Assembly: GCF_001613325.1 (NCBI RefSeq)
Contig: NZ_BDCD01000053.1
Location: 1-41,381 of the forward strand
Origin: Nocardia yamanashiensis NBRC 100130
GTDB taxonomy: Bacteria; Actinomycetota; Actinomycetes; Mycobacteriales; Mycobacteriaceae
DNA: 41,381 nucleotides
Direction: 5' to 3'
Each line of letters opens with the position of its first letter. Within the stretch, counting starts at the first letter, position 1. Made by a program: the position numbers and the translations under genes. Of the stretch, positions 6,585 through 15,626 are shown one piece after another. The notes below the pieces were generated by a model. The model did no database searches and was not told where the DNA came from. It was given only the letters and a program-made list of their open reading frames with translations.

Positions 6585-7304
6585 TTGAAGGTGACCGTGG
6601 TGGTGCCGACCTACAACGAGCGGGAGAACCTGCCGGTGGCGGTGGAGCGGCTGACCGCGCTACCGGTGGCCGATCTGCACGTGCTGGTTGTGGACGACAA
6701 TTCCCCGGACGGCACCGGCGAGGTCGCCGACAAGCTGGCCGCGGATCTGCCGAACGCCGTGAGCGTGCTGCACCGTACGGAGAAGGACGGCCTGGGGAGG
6801 GCCTACATCGCCGGCATCACGAAGGCACTGGACGAGGGCGCGGACGTGGTGATCCAGATGGACGCCGACCTGTCGCACCCGGCCGAGGTCATCCCGGCCA
6901 TGCTGGAGAAGCTGGAGACCACCGACGCGGGCGTGGTGCTCGGATCGCGTTATGTGCCCGGCGGTTCCACCGCCGAGGAGTGGAAGTGGTACCGGAAGGC
7001 GCTGTCCGCCTGGGCCAACTTCTACGTGAACATGATCCTGCGGCTCGGCGTGAAGGACGCGACCGCCGGTTTCAAGGCGTGGAAGGCGGATACGCTGCGC
7101 GCCATCGACGTCGCCTCGATCAAGTCGAACGGCTACTCGTTCCAGGTCGAGATGAACTACCGCACCGTCAAGAAGGGCATCAAGATCGCCGAAGTGCCGA
7201 TCCGCTTCGAGGAGCGGACCCTGGGCGCTTCGAAGATGAGCTTGAAGGTCCAGCTCGAATCGGCCCTGATGCCGTGGAAGCTACTGTTCGGCAAGCAGGT
7301 TTGA
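6585..7304 (+). CDS. ppm1: Polyprenol-monophosphomannose synthase (family 2 glycosyltransferase)
   Basis: Membrane-associated GT2 enzyme transferring mannose from GDP-mannose to polyprenyl phosphate; the product is the mannose donor for lipomannan, lipoarabinomannan and glycoprotein mannosylation outside the membrane. The 239-aa protein shows the DPM1 motifs: VVVPTYNERENL at the start, LVVDDNSPDGTGE, the metal-binding QMDADLSHP, LGSRYVPGG, TAGFKAW and VEMNYR, then VPIRFEERTLGASKMS. It lacks a C-terminal membrane anchor and is not fused to an Lnt domain, unlike M. tuberculosis Ppm1; no lnt gene lies nearby. TTG at 6585 is preferred since GGAGGG precedes it by 7 bases; GTG at 6591 is an alternative. 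It converges with plsC, with a hairpin between. Confidence 0.88.
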   Translation: MKVTVVVPTYNERENLPVAVERLTALPVADLHVLVVDDNSPDGTGEVADKLAADLPNAVSVLHRTEKDGLGRAYIAGITKALDEGADVVIQMDADLSHPAEVIPAMLEKLETTDAGVVLGSRYVPGGSTAEEWKWYRKALSAWANFYVNMILRLGVKDATAGFKAWKADTLRAIDVASIKSNGYSFQVEMNYRTVKKGIKIAEVPIRFEERTLGASKMSLKVQLESALMPWKLLFGKQV

Positions 7305-7320
7305 CCCACTCTGGGATCTC

Positions 7321-7350
7321 GCGTTCGCGGCCCTGACGGGACGCGAACGC
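7321..7350. terminator. Bidirectional hairpin between ppm1 and plsC
   Basis: A 9-bp perfect stem GCGTTCGCG / CGCGAACGC with an inner CCC-TGAC-GGG lies between two convergent genes, 16 bp past the ppm1 stop and 19 bp past the plsC stop. No T tract. Confidence 0.65.
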
Positions 7351-7369
7351 AGACTGGATTTGGAAGAGA

Positions 7370-8920
7370 TCAGTCCGGTGCGCCGGGCTGCGAGAGATCC
7401 GGCCAGTGCAGCAGGGTCTCGACGAACAACTGGCGCACCTTCTCCACCTCGCCGTCCATTTCGGCCGGATTCCAGCCGCTGACGTCGATCGGCGGCAGTA
7501 CCGCCACGTCCACCACCCCCTTGCGCACGATCGCCGAATTCCGCCAGGCGATTTCCCCGGCGTTCCGGATCACCACCGGAATCACCGGCACCCCGGCCTG
7601 GATCGCGATGTGGAACGCGCCCTTCTTGAACGGCCCCACACTGGGCGTCAGCGACCGGGTGCCCTCCGGCGCGATCACCACCGACAGTCCGCCGCGCAGG
7701 GTTTCGACCACCGGCGCCAGCGCCGCCTTGGCCGCCACCACATTCGCCCGGTCGATGAACGTCACCTCGACGAAGCGCATGAGCGGCCCGAACACCGGGT
7801 TCTTGGTGATCTCCTTCTTGGCGATGCCGGTGAATCCGGTCCCCAGCACCTCGGCCAGCACCACGATGTCGAACTGGCTCTGGTGATTGAAGATGAACAC
7901 GGCCGGCCGCGGCGCCCGGGTGTATTCCGCCCCGCTCACCCGGACCCGCACCCCGGTGCCGCGCAGCGTCGAGTCCGCCGCGTAGGTCATCATCGAATCC
8001 GCCATCCGGCGGCGCTGTTTGGTGTGCGCCTGGGCCGCGACCCCGAACAGTGCCCCGCCGAGCAGCCCGGTGAAACCGGCCAGGGTGCGCGCGTAGTCGG
8101 CCGCGCCCGGGGACTGCCGGGGCCGGAAATGCAGTACCGGCCAATCCTTCTCGGCGGCCTCCAGCAGCACCCGGGGATCCGGGTTCACCGCCACGTGCTG
8201 CCCGCCCAGCTGTAATAACGGCAGGTCGGCGGCGCTGTCGCCGTACACCCAGCTGTGTTCCAGGTCGATATCGTGCGCGATGGCGAACCGCCGCACCGCA
8301 TCGGCCTTGCCGTTGCGCCACAGCGGTTTTCCCTCCACGTGCCCGGTCAGCACGCCGTCCTGCACCGCCATGGTGGTGCACAGCACGTGCGGGATGCCGA
8401 GCTCCGCGGCTACCGGCCGCACCTGATACCGGGTGAGCGAACTCACCAGCACGATGGTGTGCCCGGCCGCTTCGTGCTCGCGCACCAGCCGCCACGCCTC
8501 CGGATACAGGTGCCCGTACACGGTGCGCTGGAACACCTGTGCGCCCAGCTTTTCCAGTTCCGCCTCCGGCACGCCCGCCCAGGAGTACATGATCTGCTGC
8601 AGGAACCGCTCGTATTCGCCTTCGCTGCGCGCCCCCCGGATGCCGCCCAGCAGTTCGGCGGCGAGCGTGCGTTCGCTGTTGCGCCGCCGCAGCATCCGGC
8701 TCGGCAGCGCGGGCGGATTGAACCCCGCGACCACGGTGCCCCCGAAATCGAAGACGGCGGCGATGCGCGGCCCCTGCGGTCCGGAGCGGATCGCGGCCAG
8801 GGTGTCGTCGAGGCTGACCGTCCCGACCGGCTGCTGGGTGATGCCGAGCCCCGGTTCCAGCGGAGTCGGTTGCAGCGCATCGCCTCCGGACAGTGTCGAA
8901 TCGCCGGCCCGATGCGTCAT
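7370..8920 (-). CDS. plsC: HAD-IB domain fused to 1-acylglycerol-3-phosphate acyltransferase (PlsC)
   Basis: 516-aa two-domain protein. Residues about 50-260 are a HAD-IB phosphatase-like domain: motif I FDFGGT (58-62), motif II VLVSSL, the Lys of GKADAV, and motif IV YGDSAADLPLL. Residues about 300-500 are the acyltransferase, with NHQSQFD (HX4D catalytic box), GIAKKEI, APEGTRS and a VPVIPVV block; it makes phosphatidic acid from lysophosphatidate. M. tuberculosis Rv2483c has the same fusion next to PlsB2. Motif I reads DFGGT rather than the usual DxDGT: the second aspartate, the general acid/base of HAD phosphatases, is Gly60 (GGG codon), so phosphatase activity is doubtful. The ATG overlaps the plsB stop (ATGA), indicating translational coupling. 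Confidence 0.9.
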   Translation of the reverse strand: MTHRAGDSTLSGGDALQPTPLEPGLGITQQPVGTVSLDDTLAAIRSGPQGPRIAAVFDFGGTVVAGFNPPALPSRMLRRRNSERTLAAELLGGIRGARSEGEYERFLQQIMYSWAGVPEAELEKLGAQVFQRTVYGHLYPEAWRLVREHEAAGHTIVLVSSLTRYQVRPVAAELGIPHVLCTTMAVQDGVLTGHVEGKPLWRNGKADAVRRFAIAHDIDLEHSWVYGDSAADLPLLQLGGQHVAVNPDPRVLLEAAEKDWPVLHFRPRQSPGAADYARTLAGFTGLLGGALFGVAAQAHTKQRRRMADSMMTYAADSTLRGTGVRVRVSGAEYTRAPRPAVFIFNHQSQFDIVVLAEVLGTGFTGIAKKEITKNPVFGPLMRFVEVTFIDRANVVAAKAALAPVVETLRGGLSVVIAPEGTRSLTPSVGPFKKGAFHIAIQAGVPVIPVVIRNAGEIAWRNSAIVRKGVVDVAVLPPIDVSGWNPAEMDGEVEKVRQLFVETLLHWPDLSQPGAPD

Positions 8921-11286
8921 AGCGTGTCCAGCCGATTGGACGGGTCCAGGGTGGCGGCCCGTGAGATCCGCGCCCCGATGGCCCGCAGTTCGGCCGCGAA
9001 CCGGGCGCGCCGCTCGGCCAGCTCGGCCGGATCGTCGCCGTGTTCGAGCAGGCCGTGATTGTCGGCGAGTTTGAGTGCGCTGCCGAACAATTCCGAGGAC
9101 ACCGATTCGGGACTGTGCAGACGCTGTTGCAGCAGCATCTGTTTGCCCACGCTGAGCGCTTCGGCGACGAGCGCCTTCTTGTCCACCGGCGCCGCCGGAT
9201 CGCTCGCGGCCAGCCGTTCGGCCACCACCAGTTGCGCATCGATGAACGAGCGCAGCACCCGGTGCGCCATGATGAACCCGGATTCGGCCAGCTTGGCCAG
9301 GATTTCGGTGCCGACCGTCCCGGCCGCGGTGCGCCGGTGCCATTCCGGATCGACGCGCAGCATCTCGGCGGTGAGCTGGCTGGTGAATTCGGCGCGTTCG
9401 GGGAAGAAGAACTCGAACTTGAGCAGATCGCGCAGCCGGTAGGCGGTCTCCCAGCCGACCCGCAGCTGATCGCCCTCGGGCGCTTCGACGGCGGTGAGCA
9501 CCGACAGTTCGAGAATGGCGCGGTTGACGAACCAGTGCACGGCGCTGTTGCGATAGAACGCGGCCTCCAGGTGCGCGCCCGCGCCGATCGAGTAGACCGG
9601 TTCCAGCCCACCGCGATACACGGTCACCACCTTGGCCACGGCCAGCTGTTCCAGCACCACCGCCAGCCCGTGATCGTCGCGCAGGGTGGCGAGTTCGCCA
9701 CGCGGCAGGTCCCGGCTCTCCAGATACCCGAGCACGGGTGCGATGGCGGCCCGCAGTTCGGTTCTGGTGAGCGCGCGTTCGTGCACGCCCAGCAGCACCA
9801 GCGTGGTGAGCGCGTTCACGGTGACCGGCGTGACGTCGTTGATGCCGACGGCGACTTCGAACGCGAGCCGTTGCACCGCTTTGTGTTCCAGCTCCAGCAC
9901 CTCGTCGGGGGCGTTGACGGGCGGGTGCGCGGTGAGCGGATCCCCGTGCGCGGTCAGCCTTTCCCGCGCCGACAGCGGGGTGCCGAACCGGACGTACACG
10001 TGTCCGGCCGAATGCTGTTGATTGCGTACGTAGCGCGCCAGCCAGGCCAGCCCCTCGGCCTGTTTGCGGCCGCCGGTCTGCTCGTCGGCGATGGCCCCGA
10101 TCTCGTTGAGCCGCTCGTAGGTGATCGACACCGGCACCAGCATCACATCGTCGATGCGTTTGTACCGCAGCGCCGCCGCGAGGTAGTTCAGCAGGCCGTA
10201 GCGTGGCGGCCGCAGTTTGCCGGTGCGGGTGCGCCCGCCCTCGAAGTACCACTCCAGGTTGAAGCGTTTGGCCAGCAGATAGGCGAAGTACTCCTCGACG
10301 ACCGCCTTGTACACCTCGTCGTCGCCGAAGCTGCGGCGGATGAACACGGTGCCGGTGCGCCGGGCGATGGGCCCGATCGGCCAGAATTTGAGATTGGCCC
10401 CGCCCACCACGTGATTGGGCGGAAAGTCGTTGCGCGCCAGAATGTCCCCGAGCACGAAGGCGTCCACGTAGGACCGGTGCGAGGGCAGGAACACCAGCGG
10501 GTACCGCCGGTTCAGGTGTTTGAGCCGGTCCAGCCCGGTCTCGTCGCTGTCCACCTTCCAGGTGGAGGCGTGCACCGGCCGCATGGCCTGGGTGAACAGG
10601 TCCGACACCAGCCGGCTCTGCGCGGCCACCAGTTCCTTCAGCGCCTTCTCGGCGCGCCGGTACACCTCGCGCGCGGAGGTGCCGGTGGCTTCGGCGATGA
10701 CGTCGAGCCGCCGCAGGAATTCCGGCGAGTCCAGGATCTCCTCGGCCACCAGCCGCGGCACCTTGTACCGGTCGCCGATGACCGCGCGTTCGGCGCGTTC
10801 CAGGGCCACGATGCCGGCGCGAACGATGGCCCGCGCGAAGGCTTCCGGCGCTCCGGCCGATCCCGGATTATTGGCCCGCAGCTCGCTCAGCCGGGCGGGC
10901 GCGCCGGTGAGCACCAGGTGCCGGTCGGGGGCCTTGGCGAGCAGCCGCCGCTGCACGAACCGATTGGGTTTGCGCGGATTGGTGAGGGTGAGCAGATCGT
11001 TGAAGGTGGTGCGCCGCACGCCGTCTCGTTCCGGCGGCAGCCACAGCACCCGCACCGGCACCACGAGCGGATCGTCGCTGCGCCCGACCAGGCGCGCGGT
11101 CACCGCGTCGGGATCGAGGTCGAGCTGGGTGACGGGGGCGCTGGTGCCGAATTCCTGCGCGATGCCGCCTTCGGCCAGCCAATTGCCGACGAGTTCGCGT
11201 TCCACCTGCCCGGCCGCGTCCACCAGGGCGACCACGGAACCCGGTGTGCTGGCGGCCCGGGGGAGCCGGCTGTCGTGATCGAGCAT
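8917..11286 (-). CDS. plsB: Glycerol-3-phosphate 1-O-acyltransferase (PlsB)
   Basis: Membrane-associated enzyme for the first acylation of sn-glycerol-3-phosphate in phospholipid and triacylglycerol synthesis. The 789-aa protein carries the GPAT blocks: PSHRSYVDAF (HX4D), IGPIARRTGTVFIRRSFG, YFEGGRTRTGKL and VPVSITYERL, in the middle third; the C-terminal half is the helical PlsB extension. ATG 11286 is chosen because CGGAGGG lies 7-8 bases upstream; an ATG at 11322 adds 12 unlikely residues. The length equals what I recall for M. tuberculosis PlsB2 (789 aa), whose neighbour is also a HAD-PlsC fusion. It is the first gene of a two-gene operon with plsC and diverges from the iron-regulated mbtI gene. 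Confidence 0.93.
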   Translation of the reverse strand: MLDHDSRLPRAASTPGSVVALVDAAGQVERELVGNWLAEGGIAQEFGTSAPVTQLDLDPDAVTARLVGRSDDPLVVPVRVLWLPPERDGVRRTTFNDLLTLTNPRKPNRFVQRRLLAKAPDRHLVLTGAPARLSELRANNPGSAGAPEAFARAIVRAGIVALERAERAVIGDRYKVPRLVAEEILDSPEFLRRLDVIAEATGTSAREVYRRAEKALKELVAAQSRLVSDLFTQAMRPVHASTWKVDSDETGLDRLKHLNRRYPLVFLPSHRSYVDAFVLGDILARNDFPPNHVVGGANLKFWPIGPIARRTGTVFIRRSFGDDEVYKAVVEEYFAYLLAKRFNLEWYFEGGRTRTGKLRPPRYGLLNYLAAALRYKRIDDVMLVPVSITYERLNEIGAIADEQTGGRKQAEGLAWLARYVRNQQHSAGHVYVRFGTPLSARERLTAHGDPLTAHPPVNAPDEVLELEHKAVQRLAFEVAVGINDVTPVTVNALTTLVLLGVHERALTRTELRAAIAPVLGYLESRDLPRGELATLRDDHGLAVVLEQLAVAKVVTVYRGGLEPVYSIGAGAHLEAAFYRNSAVHWFVNRAILELSVLTAVEAPEGDQLRVGWETAYRLRDLLKFEFFFPERAEFTSQLTAEMLRVDPEWHRRTAAGTVGTEILAKLAESGFIMAHRVLRSFIDAQLVVAERLAASDPAAPVDKKALVAEALSVGKQMLLQQRLHSPESVSSELFGSALKLADNHGLLEHGDDPAELAERRARFAAELRAIGARISRAATLDPSNRLDTL

Positions 11287-11441
11287 CTTCGTTCCCTCCG
11301 CAGGTGGACCGCCGTATCCCATTCAAGCCGATCGGGTGGTCGCGGCGGGTCGGGTCGGTCAATTCACCCAGCGGCCCGCGGGATTCGGAGTGTCGTAGAG
11401 CGGAGTGATCGAGCTCGCTCGGCCGGCCTCGCGCCTATTGG

Positions 11442-11460
11442 AAAGGTAATGCTAACCTCA
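11442..11460. promoter_or_regulatory. IdeR/DmdR-type iron box 1 upstream of mbtI
   Basis: AAAGGTAATGCTAACCTCA matches the TWAGGTWAGSCTWACCTWA consensus at 16 of 19 positions. It lies 38 bp before the mbtI start codon. Confidence 0.8.
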
Positions 11461-11471
11461 CTCGAGTTGAG

Positions 11472-11490
11472 TAAGGTAAAGCTAACCTTG
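11472..11490. promoter_or_regulatory. IdeR/DmdR-type iron box 2 upstream of mbtI
   Basis: TAAGGTAAAGCTAACCTTG matches the consensus at 17 of 19 positions. It is 30 bp (about three helical turns) from box 1, and its last base is the first base of the GGAGG ribosome site of mbtI. Tandem boxes in phase suggest cooperative binding. Confidence 0.85.
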
Positions 11491-11498
11491 GAGGACTG

Positions 11499-12830
11499 GT
11501 GACGGTCGCGGACGAGCGGGTACGAGCCGGGGGCGAACAGCGGTGGGGTGAGCACGTCACCGATCCGGTGGCCGCGGTGACCGCATTGGCGGCAGCGGAT
11601 CGCTTCGGCGAGTACGTGGTCTACGAACAGCCCGGTGCGTGGGTGTTCGCGGCCGATCCGCTCGGCGGCATCGAACTCGATGCCGGTGAACTGCGGGTCA
11701 CCTGGGACGGCGAGACCGTCGCCGGGCCGTGGGACGGCAGCCCGGCGCAGGCCGTGGATCGCGCGCTGGCCGGACTTCCGCAGCGGCGCAATGCGTACGG
11801 CTGGATCGGCTTCGAGTTCTGCGCCTGGTCGCTGGGCGCGACCGCGCACGTGCACCCGCGGGCCACCCTCGCGCACTTGATGATTCCGCGCATCGAGGTG
11901 CGCATCGACGCCGCCGGGGTGCGGGTGTCGGGGGCGACGCCCGCCGAGACCGCCGATATCCACGAGCTGATCGCGAATGCCCAGGGCAGCGCGCTGCCGG
12001 TGGCGCATCCGGTGGATGTGACCGTCGATCCGACCGGGTACCGGGACCGGGTCGCGGCCGGTGTCGCGGAGATCAATTCCGGCAAGTACCAGAAGGTCAT
12101 CCTGTCGCGGAAGGTGGAACTGCCGTTCGCGGTGAACATTCCGGAGACCTACCGCCTGGGCCGGGTCAACAACACGCCCGCGCGCTCCTTCCTGCTGCGT
12201 CTCGGCGGGCTGGAAGCGGCCGGGTTCAGCCCGGAACTGGTGGCGGCCGTGGACGGCGATCGCGTGGTGACCACCGAACCCCTCGCGGGCACCCGGGCGT
12301 TCGGGCGCGGCGCGGACGTGGACGAGGCGGCCCGCGCCGAGCTGGTCCGCGATCCCAAGGAGATCGTGGAACACGCGCTGTCGGTGCAGCTCTCGTTCGC
12401 CGAGATCGCGGCGGTGGCCGAACCGGAGACCACCGCGGTGTCCGATTTCATGGCGGTGCGCGAGCGCGGCAGCGTGCAGCACCTGGCCTCCACGGTCAAG
12501 GGTGTGCTGGCCGCCGATCGCAGCCCGTGGGACGCCCTGGAAATGCTGTTCCCGTCGGTGACCGCCTCGGGCATCCCGAAGGCAGCCGGCGTGGACGCGG
12601 TGTTCCGCCTCGACCACGATGACCGCGGGCTGTATTCCGGTGCCGTGGTGACGGTTTCGCCGGACGGTGCGCTGGAGGCGACGCTGGTGCTGCGCGCGGT
12701 CTACCAGACCGGTGCGGGGGCGTGGCTGCGCGCCGGCGCCGGCGTGGTCGGGCAGTCCAAGCCCGAACGCGAATTCGAGGAGACCTGCGAGAAGCTGGGC
12801 AGCGTCGCGCCGTACGTGGTGCGTGCCTGA
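11499..12830 (+). CDS. mbtI: Salicylate synthase (MbtI/NbtS type)
   Basis: Mg-dependent enzyme converting chorismate via isochorismate to salicylate and pyruvate, the aryl starter of mycobactin- and nocobactin-type siderophores. The 443-aa protein is collinear with M. tuberculosis MbtI: NSGKYQKVILSRKVELPFAV with the catalytic Lys region, TYRLGRVNNTPARSFLL, TTEPLAGTRAFGRG, KEIVEHALSV, RERGSVQHLAST, FPSVTASGIPKAAGV, RGLYSGAVV and REFEETCEKL, including the Mg-binding glutamates. The N-terminal 80 residues are more divergent, as usual. GTG 11499 follows GGAGG by 4 bases. Two iron boxes upstream predict derepression in iron starvation. It diverges from plsB and converges with the SDR gene at 12858. 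Other MST enzymes (anthranilate, isochorismate synthases) are less likely given these signatures. Confidence 0.95.
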   Translation: MTVADERVRAGGEQRWGEHVTDPVAAVTALAAADRFGEYVVYEQPGAWVFAADPLGGIELDAGELRVTWDGETVAGPWDGSPAQAVDRALAGLPQRRNAYGWIGFEFCAWSLGATAHVHPRATLAHLMIPRIEVRIDAAGVRVSGATPAETADIHELIANAQGSALPVAHPVDVTVDPTGYRDRVAAGVAEINSGKYQKVILSRKVELPFAVNIPETYRLGRVNNTPARSFLLRLGGLEAAGFSPELVAAVDGDRVVTTEPLAGTRAFGRGADVDEAARAELVRDPKEIVEHALSVQLSFAEIAAVAEPETTAVSDFMAVRERGSVQHLASTVKGVLAADRSPWDALEMLFPSVTASGIPKAAGVDAVFRLDHDDRGLYSGAVVTVSPDGALEATLVLRAVYQTGAGAWLRAGAGVVGQSKPEREFEETCEKLGSVAPYVVRA

Positions 12831-12857
12831 CCCTCACGCACGTCCGAAATCCGCTCG

Positions 12858-13727
12858 TCAGAGCGGGAATTCGACTCCGGTCAGCCGCTCGGCCAGCTCC
12901 CAGAGCTGCCGGGCGGTTTTCTCGTCGTGCGAGGCGTTGCTGGAGGCATTGCGGACGGGGTGGCCGCGCCAGGCCAGCCATTCCGGGCCGTAGTAGGCGC
13001 CCGGGCGGGCGTCGGCGACCGCGCCGTACAGGGTTGGCAGCGCGCCCATTTCGGCGCTCTGCGCGATCAGGCGATTGCCGAGCGAGATGAAGCGCTCCAG
13101 GAAGTTCTGGGTCTTGGAATTGATCTCGGTGGCGGCGTAGCCCGGATGCGCGGCCACCGCCAGCTTGGCGCTGCCCGCGGCGGTGAGCCGGCGCTGCAGT
13201 TCGTAGGTGAACATGAGCATGGCCAGTTTGGACTGCCCGTAGGCCCCGAAGCGCTGGTACGGCCGGCGCTCCCAGTTCAGGTCGTCGAGATCGATGTGCC
13301 CGATCAGATGGGTGAGGCTGGACAGCGACACCACCCGCTCCGAAATCCGGTCCAGCAGTAGGCCGGTCAGTGCGAAATGACCGAGGAAGTTCGTCCCGAT
13401 CTGCATTTCGAACCCGTCGGCGGTGTGGCTCAACGGCACCGCCATCACGCCCGCGTTGTTGATCAGCACATCGGCGTGTTCGACGGTCTCGGCGAAGGCG
13501 CGGACCGACGCGAGATCGGCTAGATCGAGCGCGCGCACCTGACCGCGCCCGTACATGGTCTTCGCGACCGCCTGGCCCTTGATCTCGTTGCGGCAGGCCA
13601 TGATCACCTGTCCGCCGGCCGCCGCCAGGGCGCGCGCGGTCGCCGCGCCGAGGCCGCTGGTGGCTCCGGTGACGATGTAGGTCTTGCCGGTCAGATCCTG
13701 GATATCAGCTGTCGTCCACCCACCCAT
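12858..13727 (-). CDS. Short-chain dehydrogenase/reductase, paralogue 1
   Basis: 289-aa classical SDR of the retinol-dehydrogenase-like group. Cofactor motif TGATSGLG (residues 18-25), NNAGVM, a Ser-rich strand SLSSLTH and active-site YGQSK are all present; the Asn-Ser-Tyr-Lys set appears complete. An Arg after the second beta strand (MACRNE) suggests NADP(H). It closely resembles the SDR at 20695-21576: both carry ADVLINNAGVMAVPL, GHFALTGLLLD and an LNWERR segment, and both end with LWEL-E-LT. The start is taken as the ATG at 13727, preceded by TAGAGT with a 6-nt gap (leaderless promoter); an upstream TTG at 13733 lies in the gap. It sits between mbtI and mbtA. Substrate unknown; a role in the siderophore is not established. 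Confidence 0.85.
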   Translation of the reverse strand: MGGWTTADIQDLTGKTYIVTGATSGLGAATARALAAAGGQVIMACRNEIKGQAVAKTMYGRGQVRALDLADLASVRAFAETVEHADVLINNAGVMAVPLSHTADGFEMQIGTNFLGHFALTGLLLDRISERVVSLSSLTHLIGHIDLDDLNWERRPYQRFGAYGQSKLAMLMFTYELQRRLTAAGSAKLAVAAHPGYAATEINSKTQNFLERFISLGNRLIAQSAEMGALPTLYGAVADARPGAYYGPEWLAWRGHPVRNASSNASHDEKTARQLWELAERLTGVEFPL

Positions 13728-13733
13728 AGACAA

Positions 13734-13739
13734 ACTCTA
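13734..13739 (-). promoter_or_regulatory. -10 hexamer TAGAGT of the SDR gene (leaderless)
   Basis: TAGAGT on the minus strand, 6 nt before the ATG at 13727, so transcription would start at or next to the start codon. Confidence 0.5.
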
Positions 13740-13838
13740 TGATGCGGGCCCGGGCCTGTCGTGCCGAACGGCCGTGATCGAATACACACGGCCGCAACGA
13801 CTCCGGTCAGCGGCGCCCGGGTTGCGCGGAACGCCCGG

Positions 13839-15458
<1,620 letters not shown>

Positions 15459-15492
15459 AGCTCTGGCCTCTAGCGGGTAAGGGTGCGGTTAC

Positions 15493-15511
15493 AAAGGTTA
15501 GGCAACCCTAT
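15493..15511. promoter_or_regulatory. IdeR/DmdR-type iron box between mbtA and the synthetase gene
   Basis: AAAGGTTAGGCAACCCTAT matches the iron-box consensus at 15 of 19 positions. It lies 34 bp before the mbtA start and 115 bp before the synthetase start, able to serve both divergent promoters. Confidence 0.75.
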
Positions 15512-15626
15512 CTCAATGGGTTACGCTGCTGCTCGACAAGTCCGGTTTCGCGCCGGATCGCCAGTGGCGCCGCCCGCCGCGTCGACCCGGGCCGGCCGCC
15601 GCCTCAGACAAGGAGCACCAGCGGAA

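Noticed and set aside
7281..10252. Long minus-strand frames running through the plsB-plsC junction
   Set aside because: Upstream of 8920 these are alternate frames of plsB. The true plsC start is the ATGA overlap at 8920.
9040..11502. An 820-codon plus-strand reading frame antisense to plsB
   Set aside because: It mirrors plsB codon structure in GC-rich DNA. Its translation is His/Arg/Gly-rich with no domain, while the opposite frame has all GPAT motifs.
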